Translations under genes and position numbers: made by a program
NCBI GenBank assembly: GCA_947095535.1
Contig: OX352773.1
Span: forward strand, 267,274,515-267,338,514
Length of the DNA stretch: 64,000 nt
Source: Poecilobothrus nobilitatus
Taxonomy: Eukaryota > Arthropoda > Insecta > Diptera > Dolichopodidae
Direction: 5' to 3'
The notes under the pieces: generated by a model
Seen by the model: only the letters and a program-made list of their open reading frames with translations
Databases searched by the model: none
Told to the model about the DNA's origin: nothing
In this document: in pieces, positions 50,061 through 61,776 of the stretch
Numbering within the stretch: the first letter of the stretch is position 1
Layout: each line of letters begins with the position of its first letter

Positions 50061-51660
50061 TGAAAATACTTATAGGCAAATGAAATTCAACAAATGAAAT
50101 ACAAAAGAATTTGCATAATAAGCCACTACTGGTTATATAGAGGCAATCGCGGAGATAGAGAATTTAAAAAATAAGATCCAAATTTTGGCAATTTTTCAAC
50201 TTAAATGTGAAGCATCTTATTGTTCTGCAGTAGAAAATAATAACTGATATTATTTTTATGAAATTTGGAATATTTTGTATTAACTGTGAAAATTATTTAA
50301 AAAAAATTTAATCATTTGCATGCTCAAAATTGAGTTTTAAAAAAACTCTACTGAAATTGAAAAATACACACCCATTTCGATTAAAGTGCTTAAACAAACT
50401 GAGTACTGACTAAAGTCATATTTTTAATTTTTATATAAACAGAATAAGAACAAAAGAAAAAGAATGCTAGAAAATAAAGAAATATTATTTTATGAACTTT
50501 ATTATCGGGTGTACTTCGTTCAAACTTCGATTAAAATTTTCTACAAAATTGCCTGGTATATAATCAGCAGTGCATAAATTAACACTTAATCCTTCTCTGA
50601 TAATTATTATAAAACTAAAGCTAATTATGACAAGTTATTACATCAATAATGATTCGATAGGTATGAGTAAGTTCCAATTCTATTTTTTACCATTTTACTA
50701 TATCTTCCATATAATATATAAGATATTTTTAACCTACCTTCATTAGTTGTCGTCTGTTAATTTCTTAAAATTGATAACTAATAAAATTGAAACTTTCTCT
50801 TCTGAAAAATAAATTACATACATTCTTTTTTTATATAAAATTATTTTATATTTTTGAATATACCACGGCTTAACTAATCTGCAGAAAAGAAAAATTTTAA
50901 AATTACGTTACAGAAAAGAAAAAATTTAATTAAGAAAAGTTAGTTTGTAATTTAAAAAAATTATACATTTATAGGCTCAAATTTTACTTGAATATTAAAA
51001 AATATAACTTATTTTCGAGTTTTAAAAAAAAATTCTATGAATTTAAATTTATAATATTGATTTTCAAACTTTTTTAATATTTATTAATTAATAAATTATT
51101 GTTTCACTAATTTTTTTTTTTTTAATTTTTTAAATATTCCATTAAAAATAATTACCTCTAGACTCTAATGCTAAGAGCTCCCATTTTTTTCTCAAAATAG
51201 ATTTCAAATAAAATTCTGTAGAAAAATCATAAAATGTTATGGAAAATTTTTAAAACCAGTTTTTTTTAAGTTTATAATTATTTTTTAATCAAAATTTTAT
51301 TATTTATAAGTAATTCATTTTAATTTGTATTTTTAGAATGTCAAAAATTAATTAAAATTTAAATTTAAAAAGCTTTTAGTCAATAAAATAAAATAAAACC
51401 ACACAAACTGCAATTATGAAATTTAAAGTGATAAAAAAATTGAAATAAAATAAAACATATACTCAAGAATGAAATAAACAAATAAAAAATAAATTGTGAT
51501 TAAATTATAGCAAATTAATTTAAATTAAAAAAATAAAAAAGAAGAAAAATATGAAGTGTTTTATTGTTTCTAAAAAAAAGAAAATTAAAATTTTATTTAA
51601 AATCTGATTGTAAACTACAATAAAATAAATTCAAACAAACAAAAAGTTAAAAAAATTTAT

Positions 51661-51671
<11 letters not shown>
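50061..51671. other. Upstream region of the receptor-like gene
   Basis: AT-rich throughout with long A/T runs near 51112-51130. Promoter elements cannot be singled out in this composition, and no upstream exon was recognised. Confidence 0.4.

Positions 51672-51710
<39 letters not shown>
51672..51710. repeat. (AT)n microsatellite just upstream of the receptor-like ATG
   Basis: A near-perfect AT dinucleotide run of about 39 bases ends 12 bases before the start codon. It would lie in the 5' leader or proximal promoter and is likely to vary in length. Confidence 0.9.
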
Positions 51711-51713
<3 letters not shown>

Positions 51714-51722
51714 AATTAAAAA

Positions 51723-52608
51723 ATGAATTTCGAATTCAGACTCGAATTCATTTTATTTTATTTGATCTCATCATCATCATTATTTTTTACATCATCAAAA
51801 CAAACACGTTCAACAAAAGAACGTAGCTTTTTGACACAAGTTAATCAAACCTATATTCCAATAAATGACATTTATAATTATAATAGTTACAATAATACAA
51901 AAAATGATATTAATTCTATAATATATAATGTACATAACAATGATGTTAATACAATAACATCAAATACAGATTTATCATATATTAATTTAGTTTTTGTTAT
52001 ATTATTAACATATGATGAAGTTGATAATGCCAATGATTGTATTATGTCAAAAGTTATGCCAACTATTGAATTGGCAATAAGAAAAATTCAACAACCTAAT
52101 TATTTAGCATATAAACCAAATGTCACTGTTATTGCACGTGATACATTCTGTCAATCAACATTTGGTGGTATCGGTTTATTTGAAATATATTCACAATATC
52201 CAACAATAAATGTTATATTTGGTTTATCATGTGAATATGTTTTAGCACCAATATCACGTTATGCTGGTGTTTGGGAAATACCAGTTATTAGTACATCAGG
52301 GCGTGCTATATCATTTAATGTTAAAGAAAATCATTATGATACATTAACACGTATGATGGGTAGTCCTGATATGGCAGCATATGCAATTAAAACATTATTA
52401 AATCATTATAATTGGACAATAACGGCAATTTTAGGACAAAATATTATTAAAGAATCAACAAAAACTGGTAATTCAGTATGTTTTTTTTGTTTGGGTGCTA
52501 TTCATAAAATTTTGGGTGAAATGTCAACAGCAAATGAATTTTTTTATGAAAAAATGGATAGAGAAAATGCTACAAAATTTTTAACAAAATATTCAAAAAT
52601 TTCAAGAG
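51723..52608 (+). CDS. Receptor guanylyl cyclase / natriuretic peptide receptor-like protein, first coding exon (ligand-binding domain)
   Basis: Exon 1 encodes 295 full codons plus one base. Residues 1-25 look like a signal peptide (hydrophobic run LFYLISSSSLFF). Residues about 26-85 are an Asn/Tyr/Thr-rich low-complexity linker. From about residue 88 the sequence follows the ANF-receptor (periplasmic-binding-like) ligand domain of membrane guanylyl cyclases: LAIRKIQ, a TFCQSTFGG stretch, FGLSCEYVLAPISRYAGVW (the family pattern G-x-C-x-Y-x-x-A-P-x-x-R-x-x-x-x-W, residues 167-184) and IPVISTSG. Cysteines lie at 106, 143, 170, 253 and 256, and N-glycosylation sequons at 41, 57, 133, 230 and 282. 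By family knowledge such receptors bind peptides outside the cell and make cGMP through a cytoplasmic cyclase domain. No transmembrane, kinase-homology or cyclase part is seen here. The exon ends AGAG/GTAAGT. The start is the first ATG after an (AT)n tract and suits the signal peptide. Codons are very AT-rich, matching the window. The exact orthologue is not assigned. Confidence 0.85.
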
Positions 52609-55254
52609 GTAAGTAAAACATTAGAAAAATATAAGTACCTAAGTACATAAAATTAATTAATTAAAATTCTAAAATATTTTATTAAAAAATTAAAATGTTT
52701 TTATAAATTTTTAATCACAAAAAATACTTTTGAAAGCAATTTTAAATAAATATTTAATAAAATTTATTTTTTTAAAATTTACTTGTTAGACAGCTTTCAA
52801 AATTTTATCATCAATTTTAAGATGAAATTCTATTATTTAAGATGCCATAAAATAATATTAATAATATACTGAATGTAAAAAATCAGTATTTTAATATATG
52901 GTCAATATTTAATTACGTATTTTGATTAAATATACAATCTACTTTTCAATATAAACTAAACAATATAAATATAGTAGAGTTGAGCACGCTTGACACCACG
53001 AGATAGCTTATCCTAATCTATAAAATGACGAAAAAATTATTGCATAATTATAATTATATTTTTTTAAATTCGTACATACAATTAAACAAACTAAATTAAC
53101 TGACGGTTTAGAATTTTTATTTTTGAATTAATTGTTCTTGAATAAATTTTGTTTCATTTTCGCAAAAAAATTACTTAACTTTTTAGTTAACAAAATATTT
53201 GATTTTCCTTAACATTAAAATTTATTAGAAACTTAATTTATTAATAATACACTCATCTTTAAATTATTTACAATGTATTCATCCATACATAAAGATTTTT
53301 AATTTGAAATTACTTAACAATGTTTTTTTTTTTGGATTTCCACTATTAAAAAAAAAAAAATTCTGTTCAAATCAATTAAACAAAGTTTTCCAAAAATATA
53401 CAATTTAAATTAAAAAAAAAAGCAATAACATAAAACTAAAATAAATAAACAAAGAATTAATAAACAAACAAAAAAATTTTTTATATTGAACAATTCAAGA
53501 AAATTAAAATGATCCATTGATGGTTTATTTTGCTTTACTTTTTTTATTTTTTTAAATTTTTTTCAATTTCATTTCAATAAATCTATTTATAGACTTTTCA
53601 AAATAAAATTAATGATTTAAAAACTATTCATTTCGATTTGAAAATAAAAAAAAAAAAAATTCTTTTACAAAATCTATTAATTTTAATCAAAAATTCGGTT
53701 TTAATTACTATAAAAATAGCTAAAAATACACAAAAATAATGTTTAATAAAAAAATTAAATAAAGCGGAAGTGTTTTTCTCTTGACTTTTATGTAAGCAAA
53801 GAAAATATTAATCAGTATTTTGTTTTTTTCTTTTTTTTTTTTTTCATATATAACAAATTAGAATTGTTTATATTGTATAAATATTAAACAATATTAAATA
53901 GGTATCTTAATAAAATTAAAATAGTCAGTTCAATGTTACAAACTTGTTACAAATTTTAATTTGCGAAATGAAAATTTTCGTTATTCAAAAAAAAGAAAAA
54001 AACTCATTGGAATCTCGAATTACTGTTATTTTCAATATTTTATAATATTTTCTAATACGAAAAACGGTACGAAAAAATTTTTTTAATTTCATAACTACTT
54101 TAGGTTTAATGAACCTAACCTTAATTTTAATCTATAGAACAATACTTTTTTACCTATGGCAATGTCCTATTAAATGTCCAAAGTACAAAAAAATTTCAAA
54201 GTAAAAATTTTTTGGTATTACAATACTTTGCTTATACATATAAAAATAAAAATAATATCTAAAATTTTTATTGAATACTTAATTTAATAAAAATCATGGA
54301 CATGCACGTCATAGATTAACATATTAAATATCAAATTTTTTTTCGAGAAAAAAAAAAACTGTTTCTATCAATTAAAATTTAATATATTGAGTTTTTGACG
54401 CGTTAAATTATGAAAAGGATAAAAAACACACTGGAAAATTAGTAAGAAATTAAAAAGAGAAAACTATAACGAAATTTTCACTTTTATTAACCGCATTTTA
54501 ATCTCCTTCTCTATTTAACTTTTATTAATCTATACATCTTCATTAACAAAAACAAAAACTAGAAGATTCTTAGTGTTGGTTATATTTTTGAAAATTTAAA
54601 AATTAAAAATCTTCTCCAATGTTTTGAAATGCCTGGTTGTTGAAACATGTATGAAAAATATTTAAAAGGCACTTGGTTAAAAAATCAGGGTTATACATTT
54701 TTTTCTGAATATGCATAAATAGGTACATATGTATGTATATGTAAGACTCCAAATTAGGCGAGAGATAGTAAGTACATTGTAGGTTATTTTATTTTGTTGG
54801 AATATTTTATTTTAGGATTTCAGGAATTAAATTTTTTTTTTCAATTCTTTACTATTTTATATATATGTAGAAGAAAATAGGAAATTTTGTAAAATGAGAC
54901 TTCATAATATACCCACTATTACCCACTTATACTATTCAGTTTTAAATAATGGTATACTTTCTAAACTAAATACATATTTATAAACTAGAACTTTTTATTA
55001 AAAAACAAAAAAAAAAAAAAGTATTTTAAATTGCAAGTGTTTTTTCTATAATAATATTTATTTTGTTATTAAATACATAATAAATATTCCGAAATATTCC
55101 ATAACTTTATGAATTATATTTTTCGGTCATTAATTTAAATTATCATTATAGCACCCATATATATGTATAATGACCTTCAGTTCTTCATTTCATTTTAATC
55201 AACTTTTATGTAAGTATATAAACATATTTACAAATTAATTTTTTTTTATTTTAG
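52609..55254 (+). other. Intron 1 of the receptor-cyclase-like gene
   Basis: The intron opens with the consensus donor GTAAGT and closes with a long T-tract followed by TTTTAG at 55251-55254. It is phase 1: the G at 52608 and AT at 55255-55256 form one codon. It is AT-rich with poly-A/T runs. A fragment of a dispersed repeat lies at about 54675-54780. No exon-like block is visible inside it. Confidence 0.7.
54675..54790. repeat. Dispersed repeat family C, diverged copy in the receptor-gene intron
   Basis: AAAATCAGGGTTATAC, TTTTTCTGAATATG and later ACTCCAAATTAGGCGAGAGA reproduce the order of family C with many changes. Confidence 0.45.
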
Positions 55255-55301
55255 ATTATCGACCGAATGAAGATAATATTTCTTTAAAAACAATCATTTA
55301 A
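55255..55301 (+). CDS. Receptor-cyclase-like gene, second exon, ending in an in-frame stop
   Basis: Joined in phase 1 to exon 1, this exon reads D-YRPNEDNISLKTII and then TAA (55299-55301). The peptide continues the ligand-binding domain in the style of the family, where a D-Y-x-P-N-E/D-D-N-I-S-L-K type segment follows the second-lobe helix, so the splice is very probably real. No GT donor occurs before the stop; the first GT is just after it (AATTGTAAAT). An AATAAA hexamer at 55331-55336 could end the transcript. The predicted product is about 310 residues, secreted and lacking a membrane anchor. Alternatives are a nonsense mutation, an assembly error, or an alternative last exon with the full receptor exons beyond the window. 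Confidence 0.65.
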
Positions 55302-55330
55302 ATTGTAAATATTGAATGTTATATGATAAA

Positions 55331-55336
55331 AATAAA
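55331..55336 (+). terminator. Candidate polyadenylation signal AATAAA
   Basis: A canonical AATAAA lies 30 bases after the stop of the short receptor-cyclase-like reading frame. In such AT-rich DNA the hexamer is common by chance, so its position is the only support. Confidence 0.3.
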
Positions 55337-56494
55337 TGAAATTTAATATTTCAAAGTACCTACAAAAATAATAAATTTTGTATAAAACCCTTTTACTTTT
55401 TATTATGAGTATTATTAACATGTACCAAAATAATAGTAAAAGAAAATTTCAATTTGAATCAGAAGTAATCACCCTTTCAAATAAATAAATGATAAAAAAA
55501 AATTATATCATAAATTATTTAATTTTAAAATTTATAATTAATACCAAAAAAAAAACTCCCAGACAAAAAAGGAAAAAAAAAGAATACAAATACATACCAT
55601 AAATTTTACAGACAATTACATTTAATCATACTGCGATAATCTAAGATAAATAAACAATTTATTATTATATTTTTGTTATTTGATATTACCTTAAAATTAT
55701 TTTATTATTTAAAACGAAAAAAAAATCATTGATCATACAATTAAAAAACCATAAATTTCTAATTTTCGGTATTTTTAAAATAAATTTTTAATTAACAAGC
55801 AAAAAAAAAAATCCTGTTCTTTTTTTTTTGCTTTTTTTCAAATGTGACACATAATTTTGTTGTTATTGTTGTCTCTCTTTGACAAATAACTTAAATTTAA
55901 AAATGTCACTGTAATTTTGTTTAATAAATTAACATCAAATAGCAACACAAAAAATTCATGTATATAATATGTATGTATTCATGTATGTGCACAAAAAAAA
56001 TCAAATCAAAAATTGGAAAATGTCAAAAAAAAGTTTAAAAGAAAACCACCATTTGTCACAACTCACAAATAATAAAAATAAAATATATATGAGATCTGTA
56101 TATTTTTATTTCCATATATTAATACATAATTATATCTATAATATTGTTTATATTTTGTCTCTTTCATCGTATAAAAAATCTATTTTTAAATTTTTTTTAT
56201 GACTTCCTATCAAAAGAATGAAAAAGTAAAAAAACCCACAATAAAACATTTGATTTTAGATTTTAAATATTAAATAATTTTAGAATTTAAATCAGTTTTA
56301 AGTCATCGATTCAATAATTATTAAAATTTTAATTCCTTAAGTGAAAACTGAAAATGTAGAAAATATAGACGCATCGGTATATGCATATTAGTTATACAGT
56401 TATACACTATATAAATTTTTTTGAATGGTAATGTTGTTACTTGCGCCGAAAAGGATTACGAGTACAAATTATACAAAAAATATTAATTATAAAA

Positions 56495-56986
56495 ACAAGT
56501 ATAAGGGTAAAGCATATTAAATTCACTGTAAACATCGAGAGAGTGTGAGTTTGAATCCCATACACGTTGTAAGAATAATTCCCATCCGTTTAATTCCCTC
56601 AGCCACACCTGGAAAAAAGGCTGTGTAGACTTAGAGCTTAATGTTATACTGATATTTAACAACTGGTAGTCTATGTCGAATTTGAAAAATTTAATAAATT
56701 TTTTTCAATACATGTATGTACATACGTATTACATACATGCATATATGGATATTAAATTCACTGTGAACATCGAGAGAGTGTGGGTTTGAATCCCATACAC
56801 GATGTAAGAATAATTCCCATCCGTTTAATTCCCTCAGCCACACCTGGAAAAAAGGCTGTGTAGACTTAGAGCTTAATATTATACTGATATTTAACAACTG
56901 GTAGTCTATGTCGAATTTGAAAAATTTAATAAAGTTTTTCCAATACATGTATGTACATAGATATTACATACATGCATATATGGATA
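56495..56986 (+). mobile_element. tRNA-derived SINE copy, tandemly duplicated (235-bp period)
   Basis: The first copy has a decayed A-box half (ATAAGGGTAAAGC) and a B-box region GTTTGAATCCC, then CGTTGTAAGAATAATTCCC and AAAAAAGGCTGTGTAGAC. The stretch from ATTCACTGT at 56521 recurs from 56756 almost identically, including flanking non-SINE bases with CATGTATGTACATA. This is a recent local tandem duplication rather than two insertions. Confidence 0.82.
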
Positions 56987-58981
56987 ATAACGAATATTTA
57001 ATTTATTTATTAATTTGTTAAGTATATGTATATTATTTATTTATTGATGAAAAAAATAAATAAATTTTCTAAGTCTTTAAACAAGATGTCACTGTAATTA
57101 TGTATATAGTTAATTAAAGTTACTATACTAACTATTTAACTAGGTTCATTCAACTATACATATATGACTGCTAGACTTAATTGAAAATTTATTATTTTTG
57201 TTGGTACTAAAAATTACTTTTAAATCAATTTTTCACCAATTATTAATTTTGGTTTTTGGTGGTGTTTTTGTTTCTTTACTAGTTTTAAAAAGGTCAAAAT
57301 TTTAATAATCTCTTTTAAGTATTCTTAAATAATAAAAAATTGAAATAGTTCATAAATTTTTTATACCATTATTCAACTGTTCTTGAACACGTTTTTTATT
57401 TATTTAAAATATAAAATTACTGTTTTGTTTATTGTACTTTTATTTTTAACTTATTTTTTCGAATTTTTCACTGTACAAATACCGACTGTGCTTCTAATCT
57501 TTAAGATAATGTTGAAGATTTTATTTATTTTTTTTTTTTAATAAATTAAAATTTTTAAAGAAATCGTGAATAAGATAGAAAACAAATTTCATAGATAATT
57601 AAATCATAAAGTTTTCTATAGTGGTGTTATTTATGTACCCAAAAGACACTGCAAAAATTCGATTTGGCCGCTAAATCCCTGGTTAGTACCTTTTTTAAAA
57701 TGTAATGCTGAATGAAAGGTGAATCTATAAAAAATGTTTAAACATTGTTCTTCATATTATATAGTATATTTAATAAATTACGAAAGAACAAAACTTTATT
57801 GGGCAATTTAATTCCAAATTCGTCAAGTTACTATAGTTTCTATCGGATATAAACAATTTTTTGATGTAATTGATTATATTTTTTTACTGGATTAATGCCT
57901 TTAATTTGTTTCTAATAATACGCATTAGAAACTATCACGGTAGAACGTAACATATATTTGCTTTCTCTTTGAAATTATATTTTTTGTGTTTTATATAATA
58001 ATTATGGAAACTGAAGAAACCTTAATAATAAATAAATACTTTAATTTATTTTAATACTTAATACGTAAATACTTTAATTTCAATCTTAAAGAAAGGCTGC
58101 TCTCATAAAAAATACACGCGAACAAGGAAAACACACGGTGGCGCGAAAATTCTACTTACATCAATGCGTAGTATCAATACGTAGTATCAAAGTGAAAGTG
58201 AAAGTTTACCTTTGAAAAAGGTTTTAGATTTTATTTTGCAAACTCCTTTAAACCGTGTCCAGTGCCACAGGTTGTTTATTATGACAAGTTAATTTCATTT
58301 ATATTTTTACATTTTTCCAAATATATTACATACTAGTAAAACAATATTTGCAGATTTGATTAAACTGTTCTATTACAATCGAGGAAAAAATGAAAAAGAA
58401 GTTTTATTCATAGTTGTAAAAAACTGTACTAGAATACCGAAAACTGTACCGAATATAATTACTATACTGTTATAATCATCATTAAATCATTTTTTATACT
58501 CCAATTTTAAACTTTGGCTTTATTTCACATTCCATACACCTACATTATACATATTAACATATAACTAAATTTATCATTTTTCATAATGTTATGGCAATAT
58601 GGCATACTTATGTATATACATACATATTATGTATTTATTTCTGGTTTTAAAAATGTAAACAAACTTATTTCTATTTCTTTAGTTATTTTACTTACCTATA
58701 CATTATAAGCCTTTTTATAAATATGTACATTTACTACAAACATAAAAATATATTGTTTTTTTATAACTTGCAGTATAGTTTTGTCAACAAATCAAATTCC
58801 TAAAGTTTTTGTTTACACTGATACAAAATAAAACAAAGTGAATCAAAATAAAACAGCTTAGAAATGCTTATAAATTGTAATTTAAACAAGGCAGAATGTA
58901 AACATAGGTTGTATTATCTTTTGGAAATAGTGTTTAATAATGTATTTTATTTAACTCAAAATAAAAAGTTTAATTTATAAT
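56987..58981. other. Intergenic AT-rich DNA; GC-richer patch near 58.1 kb
   Basis: At 58115-58160, ACACACGGTGGCGCGAAAATTC contains a sequence matching the E2F consensus (TTTCGCGC on the - strand). GCGTAGTATCAATACGTAGT and GTGAAAGTGAAAG short tandems follow. It could be a promoter fragment, but no exon is visible beside it. Confidence 0.35.
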
Positions 58982-59728
58982 ACAGCGTGTTTAGTAATTG
59001 TGACTTGCAACAAAATTTGGAAATTTCATATAATAAAAAAAAATGTGAAAATTGAACTTTTTTGCTATTTTGAGGAGATGTAACTCTGGAACCCTATATA
59101 ACTTGAAAACCGTATATAACTTAACACACGTAAAAATATATTAGTGGAGTTTTAATTTTTATGTCTTTCTGAATAAAAATGTGTACAGGTGTCTAAGTTA
59201 CACGTTTTTAAAAATATCAAATTTTCAATTTTTGAGCCCTAATAGCTCATAAATGGGGGTTAGTCCAAAACATTTTTCTGAGAAAATTTATACTAATTCT
59301 AAAAGTTTCTTCTCCAAAATCGCAAGTCCTTATCTAAAAGCATGCCGAAGTTATACAGGTAGCAAAATCATGCAAAATTTGCTTTTCACAAAAAGATAAA
59401 TTTAGTAATTTTGATATTGATTTACAAAGATGAAAAGAAAAATCTGTTGAATTGAAAAATCAGATTGAAAAAATGCTAAACAGTACATGAGATATACGCA
59501 TATAAAAATAGGGCTTTTTCAAAGCTTGAAGTACTATAGCTTCGTAATGAATGGGGCTATATGAAAAAGATGTTCTACAACATTAATTTTTTTTATGAGA
59601 CCTACCATGGTTAAAATTTTTTTTTTCTATCTTTAACGGTGTAGGAATTTTATAAACAGACAGACGGACAGAGTGAAACTAATAGATTAATAAAGTAATT
59701 TTTTTTGGAAATGTGCTAAAAAAAATAG
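58982..59728 (+). repeat. Dispersed repeat family A, copy at 59 kb
   Basis: It begins around GTAATTGTGACTTGCAAC and ends at TTTGGAAATGTGCTAAAAA. Marker blocks are GGAACCCTATATAACTTG, AGCCCTAATAGCTCATAAA, GATTGAAAAAATGCTAAACAG, TCTTTAACGGTGTAGGAATT and GACAGACGGACAGAGTGAAA. It is in direct orientation with the next copy about 2 kb away. It has no coding frame. Confidence 0.85.
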
Positions 59729-60121
59729 TTGATGATCTTTAAAATATTCTAGATAATTTAATTTAAGCTTTTACTTCATAATATTATAGAGAACAAAAAA
59801 AAAAACAAAAATTATTGAAAGAAAAATAGATGAAAAAATTTAAGTGAACTTTAAGAATTAACTTTGAAACTGGTTTACACTTATATGTTCAATTTTATTG
59901 ATGTATTCTAATAATTAAATGTTAGTTTTAAACTTATTTTTTGTATCAATTATATTGCAATTTTTTAAGTACAGAATAGTCAAAGCAATCGTTCAATTTT
60001 TCGGTAATTGAATAAACTATAGTTCTATTTTGCTTTTTGTTCAAAAATCCTAACTTATATCTAAGCCCTAATTAAATTCATAAGACGAAAAATAGAATTT
60101 CATTCAATTAATTTTCTTAAC

Positions 60122-60180
60122 GGTAGATAAGCATCTACCATTACCGTATATGCTTATCTACCATTACTGCCGGTAGATAA
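60122..60180. repeat. Cluster of GGTAGAT/ATCTACC inverted motifs (hairpin-forming)
   Basis: GGTAGATAAGCAT (60122-60134) is the exact reverse complement of ATGCTTATCTACC (60150-60162), giving a 13-bp stem. Further copies are ATCTACC at 60133 and GGTAGAT at 60172. The function is unknown. Confidence 0.7.
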
Positions 60181-60532
60181 TTTAAATACACTGACTGAAT
60201 CAGTTCTGAAGTTACATGAAAATAATGAAACAACAATATGGTATTTTCCTACTATATCAACCTCTTTTTATAACTGAGTATTCAGGCACATATAAGTACA
60301 GAATTTATATAGTGTTACTTTATTCCATCATTATTGTTAAAAGAAAAATTCTAAATTTTAGTGTGATTTAATTTTAACGTAAGTCTGTAATTAAATTTTA
60401 AATTGATTAAATTGTATATATGCAAAATACATAATATATACATAATAAATAAAATTAATAATTTATTTAATATGTTCTTTTATTTGATATACGAATACCA
60501 AGTTCTGAAAACGTTCTGAATCAACCGTAAGA

Positions 60533-60700
60533 AAAAGTACTTCCATTCAGTGCTGAAAAAGGTACTAAAAAAATACCCTGAAAGCAAGGAGAACCATCTT
60601 CAATGTATTAGTTGAAAAGTCCTGAAATTTTTCTCACCTTTCCTATTTATTTCAGTATAAAGTACTTCCGTTCAGACGTGCAGAAGTACTTTTAGAGTAC
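60533..60700 (+). repeat. Diverged direct repeat with AAAGTACTTCC motif
   Basis: AAAAAGTACTTCCATTCAGTG (about 60533) and ATAAAGTACTTCCGTTCAGA (about 60657) start two similar segments, followed by GAA and GTAC. AAGTACTTTTAGAGTACTTTT extends the second. This may be a piece of an unnamed repeat. Confidence 0.45.
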
Positions 60701-60990
60701 TTTTGAATTATCAGTGTATTAATGTAAATTTTGTTTAATTTGAAATTATACTGAATTAAATAAAAAAATAATCATATAAATTGAGGGAATACCAATTAAT
60801 TTATCGATAAGAAAAATATTTTCTTTTTTCAATTCATTAAAAATACAGTATTTTTAATACGTCGAATTTGAATAAAATGAATATTAATACGATATTAAAC
60901 GGTTTTAGAAAACATTTTAGAAATATTTTCGTCATTTATTATAAAATTTCAAAAATATTTAATAACAAGGTAGAATGTAAACCAACGGTT

Positions 60991-61776
60991 TTTAAAAGCG
61001 CACATTTCCAAAACTCAATACAAACTGTTTAGAATTGTGACTTGCACAAAAATTTGAAAATTTCATATAAGAAAAAATGTGAAAATAGGACTTTTTTGCA
61101 ATTTAGAAGGGCTGTAATTCCGGAACCCTATATAACTAAGAAAATCCGTTAACACGCGTAAAAATATATTATTGAACCTTTAATTTTCATGTCTTGTCAA
61201 AGAAAAATTTGTACAGGTGCCTAAGTTACAGGTGTCCAAAAATAGCAAATTTTCAATTTTTGAGCCCTAATAGCTCATAAACAGGGGGTGGTCCAAAAAA
61301 ATTTTCTGAGCAAACTTATACTAATTCTAAAAGTTCTTTCTTGCAAGTTCTTTCTTGCAAATTCAAAATTGCAAGCCTCTATCTAGAAGCGTGCCGGAGT
61401 TATGAAAGTAGAAAAATCATGCGAAATTTGGTTTTCACATAACGGTAAATTTAAATACTAAATTTAAAAAAATTGAATAAATTGTGTAAATAACTGTCGA
61501 ATGACGATTTCAGATTGAAAAAATCTTAAGCAGAACATAAGATATATGTATTTAAAAATAGGGCTTTTTCAAAGTTTGAGGGGCTGTAGCCCCGTAATGG
61601 GAGGAGCTACATGAAAAAGTTGTTCCACAAAATTATTTTTTTATGACACCTACCCATGGTTAAAATTTTTTTCTCTATCTTTAACGGTGTAGAAGTTTTG
61701 TAAACAGACGGACGGACAGAGTGAAACTAATAAGCACATTTTTTCAAAATTTTTTTGGAAATGTGCTAAAAAAGAA
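60991..61776 (+). repeat. Dispersed repeat family A, most complete copy (61 kb)
   Basis: It shows the same ordered blocks as the 59-kb copy. This copy has apparent terminal inverted repeats: GCGCACATTTCCAAAA near 61000 and, at the end, TTTTTTGGAAATGTGCT at about 61752. That suggests a ~780-bp non-autonomous DNA element. A local direct duplication of GTTCTTTCTTGCAA lies near 61335. The overlapping 99-codon frame at its end is chance. Confidence 0.8.

Noticed and set aside
56691..56948. 85-codon - strand frame
   Set aside because: Antisense reading of the duplicated SINE unit.
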